Assembly (NCBI RefSeq): GCF_026000115.1
Contig: NZ_AP026867.1
Span: forward strand, 7,231,001 to 7,295,000
Direction: 5' to 3'
DNA from: Aureispira anguillae
GTDB lineage: Bacteria; Bacteroidota; Bacteroidia; Chitinophagales; Saprospiraceae
Length of the DNA: 64,000 nucleotides
Below are positions 25,770 through 34,669 of this stretch, piece by piece (position 1 is the first letter of the stretch; the number at the start of each line of letters is the position of its first letter). The position numbers and the translations under genes are program-made. The notes below the pieces were generated by a model. It had not been told where the DNA came from, made no database searches, and saw only the letters and a program-made list of their open reading frames with translations.

Positions 25770-28229
25770 ATGCGATTACTAGGGGCATATATATTTTTGT
25801 TTTTTTGCTATGCTAACATTGGGTATAGCCAATATACAATAGGAGGAAAGTTGACGAATAGCGAACAAAAACCTTTGGCTGACGTCTTTATTATTTTAGC
25901 ACCGACCAATGCTACAACTACTACCAATGCTAAGGGGCAGTATATATTTAAAGATATAAAAAAAGGAACTTATGTACTTACTATAGATGCAGTAGGTTTC
26001 CAACAAAAGAGCATTACTGTAGAGCTTGCCAATGAGGATGTTGTCGTTGATGTTGGCTTGGATTCATTGTCTGTTGTGTTTGAAAAAAATGTAATTGTTG
26101 ATGGCGGTGAATACCATCTAAATCCTGCGATTAGCGGCGTGACACTCTTGAGTGCAAAAACAATCAATGTTATTGACCTAAAAAAATGTTTGGCAAACCA
26201 AGCCAATAATAATGCAAGGGAATTATTTAAAACAGTTCCTGGATTAAATGTTTGGGAGAATGACAATTCTGGAATTCAACTGAATATTGGAGGGCGTGGT
26301 CTAAATCCAAATAGAACCTCTAACTTTAATACTCGCCAAAATGGTTATGATATTAGTGCAGATGCTTTGGGCTATCCTGAAACCTACTATACGCCACCTG
26401 CTCAGTCTTTGCAACGTATAGAAGTCCTAAGAGGTGCTGCTTCTTTGCAGTTTGGGACACAATTTGGAGGGATGCTTAATTTTGTAATGAAGCAAGGAGC
26501 AGAAGACAAAAAGTTTGAATTTGTTACAGAAAACACCTACGGTGGCTTTAATTTTTTTAATACCTTTAATAGTATAGGGGGAACTGTCGCCAATAAAAAG
26601 TTTAATTATTATGCGTTCTATCAATACAAACGTGGCGATGGTTGGCGTCCTAATGCTAACTTTGAAGTGCACAATGGATATGCCCAAATAGAATATAGAC
26701 CTACCTCCAAATGGACGATTAGAGCGGAACAAACTGTTATGCAATATTTGGCACATCAGCCTGGAGGTTTGACAGATGCAGAATTTTCCCAAAATGCTCG
26801 CCAATCCAAAAGGGAACGAAATTGGTTTCGAGTCAACTGGAATCTAAGCGCCTTAACAATAGATTATAAATTTTCACCTTTAACACAACTCAATATTCGA
26901 AACTTTGCTTTGTTTGCAGATCGTCAATCGTTGGGCAACCTAGAAGCCATCAATCGTCCAGATTATGGAGAAGCACGGGATCTAATCAAAGGACGTTATA
27001 TGAATTTTGGGAATGAAACACGTTTAGTACACCGCTATAAATTCTTAAAAAGTACTTCTGCATTTGTGGCAGGAGTAAGAATTTATAAAGGATATACAGA
27101 ACAAAAACAAGGTTACTCCAATAGAGATACTACTGGTAGTCTAGCTGATTTTACTTTTGTTGAGGCTGCTAAGGGAATTCTAAAATCCAATTATCGTTTT
27201 CCAAGTTTTAATTTTGCAGCCTTTGCTGAAAACTATTTTTCTATTACCGATAAATTTAGCGTAACACCAGGTATACGATTTGAATATATTCAGACCGAAG
27301 CCGAGGGCTATTATCAGGATTTGATTGTCGTACCTAGTAGTGTGGGCTGGGATACCATCCGAAACGAAGCGATTGATGAATATAGAACCAATTCAAGAGC
27401 CATTGTTTTGGCAGGGATAGGGCTGAGTTATAAATTGCAAAAAAACTTAGAAATTTATGGTAATTTTTCTCAAAATTATAGAGGGATTAACTTTAACGAT
27501 ATGCGAATTTCCAATCCTAATCAAGAGGTAGATCCCAATTTGAAAGATGAGTATGGTTTTAATGCAGATTTAGGGTTTAGAGGAAGTTATAAAGGATTAT
27601 TTAATTTTAATGCCACTCTATTTTATTTAAATTACAGACGACGAATTGGCAACATTCAATTAGAGCGCCCCAATAAAGACAACCCACTAATTATAGAACC
27701 CTATACGTTGCGTACCAATGTAGGAGATGCACGAGTATTAGGAGCAGAAATTTTTGTAGAAGCTGATTTTTGGAAGCTATTCAGTAAAACCAAAAACACT
27801 CCCTTTAGCTTAACTGTTTTTACCAATTTCTCTGTGCTGGACGGGCGATACACTCAAACTGCCAATAGCTCTGCTGCGGGCAAACAACTGGAATTTGTTG
27901 CACCAATCATTTTGCGTACAGGATTGAGTTTTGCTTACAAAACACTAAAGCTTTCTTATCAATACTCCTTTACTTCTCAGCATTATTCGGATGCGACCAA
28001 CGCTGAATTGGTGCCTACTGCTGTTGTTGGAATCATTCCGAGCTATGGGGTAATGGATATTTCGGCTAGCTATCAATGGAAGTGGTTTACTTTGCAAACA
28101 GGTATTAACAACTTGACCGATGAAGTTTACTTTACTCGCCGTGCTACTAGTTATCCTGGGCCAGGTATTTTGCCCGCAGATGGTCTTAGTTTTTATATTA
28201 CGTTACGATTTAATATAGGAGTGAACTAA
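25770..28229 (+). CDS. FecA-like TonB-dependent receptor
   Basis: About 819 residues. A signal peptide (to YSQ), a carboxypeptidase-regulatory-like domain (IGGKLTNSEQKPLADVFI), a plug carrying NIGGRGLNPNRTSNFNTRQ and VLRGAASLQFGTQFGGMLNF, and a barrel with the FecA-type stretch LAHQPGGLTDAEFSQNARQS. The last strand ends FYITLRFNIGVN. The resemblance to ferric-dicitrate receptors is in plug and loops; the true siderophore is unknown, and no FecI/FecR pair is next to it. The ATG at 25770 is preferred over the TTG at 25764, which opens the frame. Convergent with the small lipoprotein gene 15 bp away. Confidence 0.87.
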   Translation: MRLLGAYIFLFFCYANIGYSQYTIGGKLTNSEQKPLADVFIILAPTNATTTTNAKGQYIFKDIKKGTYVLTIDAVGFQQKSITVELANEDVVVDVGLDSLSVVFEKNVIVDGGEYHLNPAISGVTLLSAKTINVIDLKKCLANQANNNARELFKTVPGLNVWENDNSGIQLNIGGRGLNPNRTSNFNTRQNGYDISADALGYPETYYTPPAQSLQRIEVLRGAASLQFGTQFGGMLNFVMKQGAEDKKFEFVTENTYGGFNFFNTFNSIGGTVANKKFNYYAFYQYKRGDGWRPNANFEVHNGYAQIEYRPTSKWTIRAEQTVMQYLAHQPGGLTDAEFSQNARQSKRERNWFRVNWNLSALTIDYKFSPLTQLNIRNFALFADRQSLGNLEAINRPDYGEARDLIKGRYMNFGNETRLVHRYKFLKSTSAFVAGVRIYKGYTEQKQGYSNRDTTGSLADFTFVEAAKGILKSNYRFPSFNFAAFAENYFSITDKFSVTPGIRFEYIQTEAEGYYQDLIVVPSSVGWDTIRNEAIDEYRTNSRAIVLAGIGLSYKLQKNLEIYGNFSQNYRGINFNDMRISNPNQEVDPNLKDEYGFNADLGFRGSYKGLFNFNATLFYLNYRRRIGNIQLERPNKDNPLIIEPYTLRTNVGDARVLGAEIFVEADFWKLFSKTKNTPFSLTVFTNFSVLDGRYTQTANSSAAGKQLEFVAPIILRTGLSFAYKTLKLSYQYSFTSQHYSDATNAELVPTAVVGIIPSYGVMDISASYQWKWFTLQTGINNLTDEVYFTRRATSYPGPGILPADGLSFYITLRFNIGVN

Positions 28230-28244
28230 AAATACACTCTAATA

Positions 28245-28625
28245 TTATTTTTTAGGAACTAGAATCATTTTAAGAGGACTTATTGAGCCATTCCAAGCTT
28301 GGGATAGTTCTAATTTAGTTGCAGTGAGTAGTAGAATATCGTATTGCATCTGGCCTAAGTCAGATTGGATATCTAAACGATTTTTCCCTGGTGTGTGGGT
28401 TATAGGGTAAGTATCCCATTGCCCATCTATTGTCAATGCTCCAGTCGTCTGAAAAAATAACCGATTGTCATGAAAAGTGTATTCATCGCCTATTGTTCCC
28501 ATTGTAGAATGATCGGCGACAACCCATGTATGGGCAGAAAGAAGATGAATTTGTCTTGCTTTTTTACAGCCTGTTATAAAAAAGAAAAGGGCTACACAAC
28601 TCAATAATAATAAACGCTTTTTCAT
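28245..28625 (-). CDS. Small lipoprotein, lipocalin-like
   Basis: 126 residues. Signal peptide with lipobox FFITGC, mature Cys near residue 20. The mature part starts with a HLLSAHTWVV strand and continues with short beta segments (GDEYTFHDNRLFF, GQWDTYPITH, KNRLDIQSD), the pattern of the small Bacteroidota lipocalin-like lipoproteins. Its function is unknown. It is convergent with the FecA-like receptor, so there is no evidence for a shared role. Confidence 0.68.
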   Translation of the reverse strand: MKKRLLLLSCVALFFFITGCKKARQIHLLSAHTWVVADHSTMGTIGDEYTFHDNRLFFQTTGALTIDGQWDTYPITHTPGKNRLDIQSDLGQMQYDILLLTATKLELSQAWNGSISPLKMILVPKK

Positions 28626-29284
28626 GGTACAAGTGGTTTGAAATAGAAATACAATTTTTTTATTCCCTCTAAAGTAATAAAAAGCTATAGACTAAGAACA
28701 GCCAATTGCTAAATTTTTTCTTTTTGGTTTTTGATCTTCTTTGAACCAAAGCTTAAGCATGTAACCTAGCGTTCTGTTTTGTGGTTTTTTCTTGTGTTTA
28801 AATGCTGTTTAATATTTGGAAGTGTCATTATGGTTTAATTATTAGGTTGATACACAGGGGTTAAAATATAATATTTGTGCTTTAATATTAGACATTCTCC
28901 AATAAAGTACTTACTTTAGAAGTGCAAACATCTTTTTGTTAAGTAAATGGACTTGATGGTTCAACTATTTTGCAGTAAGTAGTTTTGATTCTGAACAACC
29001 CCCAAAAACACCAACCAGACCTATTTTTAGTGGTTTTCTAACAAAACATCGAACCCAGCAACAGTTGGAAACATATAGGATATGTTAATTCCGTCCATTT
29101 ACATTATAAGTAAGCAAGACGCATGATCCCTCTACTTACTTATCCAATACCATTATATAATATTCTTTGAGCTACTCACCAATCAATGTTTGTGGGCATT
29201 TGTGTATTGTATCAATTCAATATACTGATAACTAGATGAATTTATGTTTTGTGGAATTGATTGTTGAAACAAAATCAATACATC
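28626..29284. other. 659-bp non-coding region before the lipoxygenase gene
   Basis: No credible ORF, RNA gene or repeat is seen. It must carry the leftward promoter of the small lipoprotein and the rightward promoter of the lipoxygenase/P450 operon. Several near-consensus -7 words occur (for example TAATATTTG near 28871 and TATTTTG near 28967) but none has exact spacing. Confidence 0.45.
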
Positions 29285-31120
29285 ATGAGAAAAGTAAAAG
29301 GAAGATTGGTATCAACTGTAAGAAAAGATAATGAAATAAAACCCATTGCTAATGCTTCACTCCAACTTTGGGATTTAGATCTTATTGAAAATGATTTTTT
29401 GACAGCAGGTACAACAGACGAAGCAGGTTATTTTGAATTGGAATACGATCCTAACAAAGGGAACAAATGGAATGATATCCCCGATTTGGTCTTGCGTTTT
29501 TTAGATCGTGAATATTCCTATGATAAAATGGGACAACCTGTCTCCAATTGGTTTGTCGTGAAAAACTTTCATGCAGGAAACAATATAACGGCTAAGGTAT
29601 TTGATTTTGGCACACTTCAGGTCGCTTTTTGGGAATATGAAGATACAGAGGGGCTAAACAATGTTTGTTTTACGCCAAGAGTAGCGATTGTAGATAAAAA
29701 AACACCGCAAGCTCAACGCCCAGGGAGGACGAGCGAGCAAATTCAGGTAGGCTTGACGCATTTTATAGCACACAATAAACATACTTTAGTTACAAAATTT
29801 AGCAATCATCATCCTAGTAATGTAGAGATTGAGGATGATTATGAATTAAATAGGACTAGGAAAATCAAGGAGAAATCTAGAAGTGATGATTTTCTTAGTG
29901 ATATGGTATTGAATGGTTTTAACCCTTGTAATCTAAAAAAGGGGACCAAAGAAAATACTTATTTTGTGGATTTTAAATGGGATGGTTTAGAACTAGATAC
30001 AAGGCATTTTGCTCCCAATACGACCGCTAATTTTAAACTCATTAATAACAAACTAAAGCTAGAAAGTATTGCTTTGCAAAAGCGTTTAGGAGGGGACAAT
30101 AGCGCTCATGCACAATACCGAAAACCTAAATTATATACTCCTCAAGACCCAGAGTGGGGGAGAATCAAAAGAATATTCCGTTGTAATTATTTCCTTTTTG
30201 GAGAAGTGGAAACGCACCTTTCAGAGACGCACTTGAATATTGAGCAATATATTATCCCTATTCGAAGAAATCTATTAAATAATCCTATTGCGAGGCTATT
30301 GCTGCCCCATTTTTATGGAACAACAGATGTAAATATGGCTGCCAATGAGATTTTGCTGTCGGCAGACGGTCTGGTGCAAAAGTGTTCTGCATTGACTCCA
30401 AAATCTGTCAAAAAAATTAGCCGCACTGCTTTTGGTACGCTCAATTGGTATGGTTGGAAACCTCGAAAACCGCTTTGCAAAGGGCATTCATTTGCCGAAA
30501 TTGGTCAATTGTACTGGAAGACACTTAATCGTTATGTTCGTAAATATGTTAACGCCAACCTTTCTCAAATAAAGCAGTACTGGAAAGAAATAAGAACCAT
30601 GTCAGAAGAACTAGTTTTTCATTCTTTGCCTTATGTCCCTTTGTCAGAACAACTTTATTATGACAAAAATGAAATTAATACCAGCAATAAAATTCATCCT
30701 TATGTCAATGGAAAAGAGTCCGCAATTTCGCCCGTTACGGTGACGGATAGCCCAGAAAAAAAAGACATCAACAACATCATTCAATTTTGTTGCTACCTTA
30801 TTTTTCATGCTACATTTAAGCATTCTTGGATCAATGACTTGCAATATGAAATGGGAGGAGAAATTGAGTTTGCTACGCTAGGAATAACCGATGATATTTC
30901 GAATATGCGGGTCGATGAATCACTCGTTGTGCCTCCTGAAGAAGCGATTGAGCACCCATTTATTACCTATATCTTGAACTATACTGAATATGGATATATC
31001 ATGCGAAATGAAGATGATGATGTTAATCCTGAGTTGGTCAAATATCTGGTTAAAAATAGAACAGAATTTCAAAAATTGGGCTATGATATTCGTGCCATGC
31101 GCTCTTGTATAAATATTTAA
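29285..31120 (+). CDS. Lipoxygenase family protein (non-heme iron dioxygenase)
   Basis: 611 residues from the ATG at 29285; the frame opens eight codons earlier at a TTG. Residues 2-55 look like a transthyretin-like beta domain (VKGRLVSTVRKDNEI ... TTDEAGYFELEYD) in place of a PLAT domain. The catalytic part follows: NGFNPCNL near 210-217, ETHLSETHLNIEQY with iron ligands His311 and His316 (HxxxxH), NPIARLLLPHF as in animal enzymes, FKHSWINDLQY giving His513 and Asn517 (HxxxN), and a C-terminal Ile611. All five expected ligands are present. It should insert O2 into polyunsaturated fatty acids to give hydroperoxides. No signal peptide is visible. The P450 gene starts 12 bp downstream. Confidence 0.87.
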   Translation: MRKVKGRLVSTVRKDNEIKPIANASLQLWDLDLIENDFLTAGTTDEAGYFELEYDPNKGNKWNDIPDLVLRFLDREYSYDKMGQPVSNWFVVKNFHAGNNITAKVFDFGTLQVAFWEYEDTEGLNNVCFTPRVAIVDKKTPQAQRPGRTSEQIQVGLTHFIAHNKHTLVTKFSNHHPSNVEIEDDYELNRTRKIKEKSRSDDFLSDMVLNGFNPCNLKKGTKENTYFVDFKWDGLELDTRHFAPNTTANFKLINNKLKLESIALQKRLGGDNSAHAQYRKPKLYTPQDPEWGRIKRIFRCNYFLFGEVETHLSETHLNIEQYIIPIRRNLLNNPIARLLLPHFYGTTDVNMAANEILLSADGLVQKCSALTPKSVKKISRTAFGTLNWYGWKPRKPLCKGHSFAEIGQLYWKTLNRYVRKYVNANLSQIKQYWKEIRTMSEELVFHSLPYVPLSEQLYYDKNEINTSNKIHPYVNGKESAISPVTVTDSPEKKDINNIIQFCCYLIFHATFKHSWINDLQYEMGGEIEFATLGITDDISNMRVDESLVVPPEEAIEHPFITYILNYTEYGYIMRNEDDDVNPELVKYLVKNRTEFQKLGYDIRAMRSCINI

Positions 31121-31132
31121 ATCAAACGTATT

Positions 31133-32323
31133 ATGAAGAAAGTGTTGATCGCTATAACAACGGGCTTTATTTGGTTGTTAAAACCCTTAAAGTTATTTGC
31201 TTATTCTACTCGGTTTGGCTTCCTGAAACGCCTGATTATACAATTTACAACTTTTCTAGATTTTATTTTTTCATTTATTCATGGGCAGAATGAAGTCATG
31301 GAGGTGTATCAAAAAATATATAAGGGCAATTTTATTTTTGGGCATGGCATTATGAAAACGGATTTTGAGAGTACGCTCCATGAAATACAGCAACCTTCTA
31401 TGCGTACCAATCACTTTATGGGAATTCCTGTGGTGTCTGGCAATGAGGTTTTTATCGTGAATTCTCCTTTGATTTCTTTGGGTGAGCCTTATAGAAGACT
31501 GGCTAGAGAACATATTGATGAGACGATATTTACAGCAGATTTTTATGATCTAACTTACGATAAAATTAAAGAAACATGCGCTGTACCTTTACAAGAGTGG
31601 TTGGAAGACAAAGATCCTAAAAATATTACGACCATGCGGAGTGTTTCTACTCGAATGGTTATTTTATTGTGCCAAGGGATACCCATTAGCAAATTAGATT
31701 CAGAACAGGTTACTGCTGCCTATCTGAAACGCTTTGTTCAATTATCGTTGTTTAAGAACTATTTTACCTTGATTACAGGACTTTTGGGGACAGAGAAGTT
31801 TATAAAAAAGGATGCTTTTTACCCACTAAAAAAGTTAGGGGTTTCTTCTACTGTGATTGATGCTACTTTATTTGCTGCTATGTTTAGTATAGGAACCTTG
31901 TTTACTCGTTGTATTGGCGACCTTAAAAAACACAAAATTGATTATGACAGCTTAACCTTAGAAGAAAAGAAAAAATTTATTATCGAGGTGGTTCGATTGT
32001 ATCCTACAGTGACGACTACGCACCGAATTATAGAATCTCCTGAGGAAGTTGTAGTGGCTGGTAGAACGATAGAGCTAACAGAAGGGGATGAAATTGTCTA
32101 TCCATTTGTCTGTTCTAATAAAGATGAAAAGGTCTTTAAATGCCCACATGCTATTCAGTTGGATCGCTCTGAAGAAGACTATGATAAGGTGTTGAGTTGG
32201 TCAAAAGGGGCGCATGCTTGCCCTGCTAGAGATTTTTCTATTTTGGTTACTTTGGTTATGTTAGATACCTTGAACCAAAAGGTGCCGCTTAAAACAATTG
32301 ATTATAAGGGAGCGATTTTATAA
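31133..32323 (+). CDS. Cytochrome P450, CYP74-like hydroperoxide-metabolising candidate
   Basis: 396 residues, shorter than most P450s. Hydrophobic stretches at about 5-20 and 33-48 could anchor it. The ExxR motif is EVVR (285-288). The heme loop is WSKGAHACPARDFS with Cys363; C-x-x-[KR]-D-F recalls the CYP74 loop CAGKDF. The I-helix region (LFAAMFSIGTLF, 246-257) lacks the acid-alcohol pair that activates O2, as in CYP74 enzymes that rearrange fatty acid hydroperoxides without O2 or reductase. Placed directly behind the lipoxygenase, it is a good candidate for an allene oxide synthase, hydroperoxide lyase or epoxyalcohol synthase. The exact reaction is not predictable. Confidence 0.83.
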   Translation: MKKVLIAITTGFIWLLKPLKLFAYSTRFGFLKRLIIQFTTFLDFIFSFIHGQNEVMEVYQKIYKGNFIFGHGIMKTDFESTLHEIQQPSMRTNHFMGIPVVSGNEVFIVNSPLISLGEPYRRLAREHIDETIFTADFYDLTYDKIKETCAVPLQEWLEDKDPKNITTMRSVSTRMVILLCQGIPISKLDSEQVTAAYLKRFVQLSLFKNYFTLITGLLGTEKFIKKDAFYPLKKLGVSSTVIDATLFAAMFSIGTLFTRCIGDLKKHKIDYDSLTLEEKKKFIIEVVRLYPTVTTTHRIIESPEEVVVAGRTIELTEGDEIVYPFVCSNKDEKVFKCPHAIQLDRSEEDYDKVLSWSKGAHACPARDFSILVTLVMLDTLNQKVPLKTIDYKGAIL

Positions 32324-32341
32324 TGATAGTTTAAAAAACTT

Positions 32342-32604
32342 GGTTCTTTGATAACCCGTGTGGTAAACACTAAAAAAGGGTAAGCTTTTAACTACTTTTA
32401 GCTTCGCTGCTACTACGTGGTTTAGAAGAAAGCTATAGGTCGTAAGTCGTATGTCCTGTATTTACAGGAACTAAGCATACGACTTACGACCTATAACTTA
32501 CAACAGAAGTAGTAATAAGCAGGCAAGGTAGTTTACGATTCCACACCATTAGCTTCGCTGCTACTGCGTGGTTACTACGTGAGCCTATGGGTTATCAAAG
32601 AACC
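32342..32604. repeat. MITE-like element with perfect 16-bp terminal inverted repeats
   Basis: The ends are GGTTCTTTGATAACCC (32342-32357) and its exact reverse complement (32589-32604). AAAACTT flanks the element on both sides (32335-32341 and 32606-32612), a possible 7-bp target duplication with one base offset on the right. Inside are a perfect 20-bp inverted repeat (32434-32453 with 32476-32495) enclosing the palindrome TCCTGTATTTACAGGA, and a duplicated word TAGCTTCGCTGCTACT (near 32399 and 32550). It has no ORF, so it would need a transposase supplied in trans. It separates the P450 and hydrolase genes. Confidence 0.75.
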
Positions 32605-32620
32605 TAAAACTTAATAAAAA

Positions 32621-33469
32621 ATGTCAGAATTATTTGTCAATCCCGAAACAATGAACAGCAACTACATTATTATAGATAATATAAAATTGCATTATTTGGA
32701 AGCAGGAAAAGGAGAGGTCGTATTGATGTTACATGGCTTTCCTACTTCCTCTCATTTATGGCGAAATGTAATGTTACCAATTGCCGATTCACATCGAGTA
32801 ATTGCATTGGATTTGCCAGGGTATGGTTGGTCTGAAAAGCCATTGACTGCTTCTTATAGCTTTAAATACTATGCACGAATTTTATCCGAATTTTTATATC
32901 AATTGGATATCAATGAGGTAAATCTAGTTGTACACGATTTAGGGGGACCTGTTGGTTTGTTGTGGGCGGTTCAGCATCCCAAATTGGTCAAAAGGTTAGC
33001 CCTGTTAAATACATTGGTTTATGCTAAGTTTTCGTGGGGAGTTATTCTTTTTGGAATTGCTATCAAACTTCCTGGGGTAAAGAACTGGTTAAGTTCTCCT
33101 AGTGGTATTGCGGCTGCTATTCGATTTGGAATGGAACACAAACAAAAGCTAAACGAGGATATTATAGCAAATTATAAAGCACCTTTTATAGAGAAAAAAG
33201 CAAGAAAAGCTTTGCTCAAAACAGCGTCTAATTTAAGCCTAAAAGGGTTTAAAGAAATAGAAGAAAAATTGCCCTTATTTAAGATACCTGTTCGGGCTAT
33301 TTATGGTGTCAATGATAAAATTTTGCCCAAAGTAAAAGAGACCATGGAACGGGTAAAAAAAGATTTGCCTCAAACTGTTATTACTGCCATTCCAAACTGT
33401 GGGCATTTTTTGCAAGAGGACGAACCTGAATTAGTCGGAAAATTACTAAGTGAATTCTTAAATGAATAA
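32621..33469 (+). CDS. Alpha/beta hydrolase, epoxide hydrolase / haloalkane dehalogenase type
   Basis: 282 residues. Oxyanion motif HGFP at 38-41, nucleophile elbow VVHDLGGPVG with Asp106 in place of Ser, acidic candidate Asp232 (YGVNDKILP) and His262 (NCGHFLQED). An Asp nucleophile in HDxGG places it with soluble epoxide hydrolases and haloalkane dehalogenases rather than esterases. The cap-domain tyrosines that define epoxide hydrolases cannot be assigned by eye. It follows the lipoxygenase and P450 on the same strand beyond a MITE-like element, and an epoxide hydrolase would suit epoxide products of that pathway, which is inference. Confidence 0.8.
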   Translation: MSELFVNPETMNSNYIIIDNIKLHYLEAGKGEVVLMLHGFPTSSHLWRNVMLPIADSHRVIALDLPGYGWSEKPLTASYSFKYYARILSEFLYQLDINEVNLVVHDLGGPVGLLWAVQHPKLVKRLALLNTLVYAKFSWGVILFGIAIKLPGVKNWLSSPSGIAAAIRFGMEHKQKLNEDIIANYKAPFIEKKARKALLKTASNLSLKGFKEIEEKLPLFKIPVRAIYGVNDKILPKVKETMERVKKDLPQTVITAIPNCGHFLQEDEPELVGKLLSEFLNE

Positions 33470-33473
33470 ATAA

Positions 33474-33516
33474 TTAAGGTTCTCTAATCAATACTTCGTT
33501 GACTAGAGAACCTTAA
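33474..33516. terminator. Bidirectional terminator between convergent genes
   Basis: An 18-bp inverted repeat (TTAAGGTTCTCTAATCAA, 33474-33491, with 33499-33516) with one mismatch and a seven-base loop, between the hydrolase and RlpA genes. The word GGTTCT is shared with the MITE termini, but the structure here is a simple hairpin. Confidence 0.8.
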
Positions 33517-33536
33517 TAAAACTGCCTTTAAAAGAC

Positions 33537-34364
33537 TTATTTTTTAGCCGACAATGCTTCTATATCAACTACGAAAGCATCTTTTAGCTGGTATTTTTGT
33601 TTGAGACTTGCACAGTAACTAACGGCTTCTTCTCTAGTATTCATAGGCCCTAAAATAATCTTATAATAAGGTTTTCCGTTGAGCTCATCTACAAAAACGG
33701 TTGCTCCTTTGAACCAGTTTTTTTGGAACACCGCCAATTGTTGAACAACAGATTCATAATCGCTATACCCTGCTACTTGAACACCAAACCCTTTAGGTTG
33801 TAGTTTTAATACCTGCATTTTGTATAAGCCACCAGTTTCCATTTCCTTGGCTTCAACAATTAGATTGTCTTTTTTCTTCTCTACTTTTTTGGTTTTAGGT
33901 GCTGTTTTAGTTACCGTTTTAGGTTTAGCTGCTGTTTTTGTTGTTGCTGCAACTTTAGGAGTAGCCGCTGTTTTGGGTTGGGTAGAACTCGCTGCAACTT
34001 TGCTATCAGGGCCACTAATAACAGTAATTTCTACAGGAGCAACATTAACTTTTACCAAATCGATTTGTTGAGCTGCTTTTTTAGATACTTCAATAATTCG
34101 ACCTTTAATATATGGTCCTCTATCATTCACAACAACCTCTACAAACTTGCCATTAGCAGGATTTTTGATTCTTATTTTGGTACCAAAAGGAAGCGTCTTA
34201 TGCGCTGCTGTTAATTTGTTTTTATCATATTTTTCTCCACTAGCCGTTTTACGACCGTGAAAACTATCATCGTAATAACTGGCAAGTCCCTTTTCGATAG
34301 GTGCAGCCAACACCATTTGAGTGCTTACAATAACTAAAGCTAAGATTTGAACAAGTAATTTCAT
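33537..34364 (-). CDS. RlpA-like septal ring lytic transglycosylase with SPOR-type C-terminus
   Basis: About 275 residues from the ATG at 34364 (MKLLVQILALVIVST); the frame runs 16 codons further up to 34412. A signal peptide ends near VLAA. Residues about 25-115 form the double-psi beta-barrel: EKGLASYYDDSFHGRKTASG, PFGTKIRIKN, and VNDRGPY with the catalytic Asp. An Ala/Lys/Thr-rich linker of about 50 residues follows, then a SPOR-like domain (GFGVQVAGYSDYESV, KIILGPMNTREEA) that binds denuded glycan at the division septum. This is the RlpA architecture. Its function would be cleavage of peptidoglycan glycan strands during cell separation. Confidence 0.85.
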   Translation of the reverse strand: MKLLVQILALVIVSTQMVLAAPIEKGLASYYDDSFHGRKTASGEKYDKNKLTAAHKTLPFGTKIRIKNPANGKFVEVVVNDRGPYIKGRIIEVSKKAAQQIDLVKVNVAPVEITVISGPDSKVAASSTQPKTAATPKVAATTKTAAKPKTVTKTAPKTKKVEKKKDNLIVEAKEMETGGLYKMQVLKLQPKGFGVQVAGYSDYESVVQQLAVFQKNWFKGATVFVDELNGKPYYKIILGPMNTREEAVSYCASLKQKYQLKDAFVVDIEALSAKK

Positions 34365-34669
34365 TGTATTTTTTTTTTGAATGGGTTTTACCACATTAAA
34401 CAATAAGTACAACCATTTTGAAATGAGGTTGTCGCATTATTTAGAACCTAAGGATGCAAGGAAGTTCTAAATTATCTTGAATAACTAAGGTAAGAAATAG
34501 AATATTTAAAAAGAAAAAAAGATTTAAAAAGTTATATGTTGAAAAAAAACGTACTTTAGTATTCTTTACGGATGTCTCAAGAAATGGATTTTAAATTTAG
34601 ACAGAACCGATTTTTGTAGTTGACAATCTTATACAATTCTCAGATTGTAATTTAATAAACAGACCTTTC
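34365..34669. other. Divergent intergenic region, no feature recognised
   Basis: About 305 bp between the RlpA gene (leftward) and the T9SS cargo gene (rightward). It is AT-rich and contains only poly-A/T runs; it must carry both promoters, but I cannot place them. Confidence 0.4.

Noticed and set aside
33474-33516. Fourth copy of the GGTTCT-ended MITE
   Set aside because: It shares only GGTTCTCT with the termini, and is a 43-bp hairpin located exactly between convergent genes, so terminator is the simpler reading.
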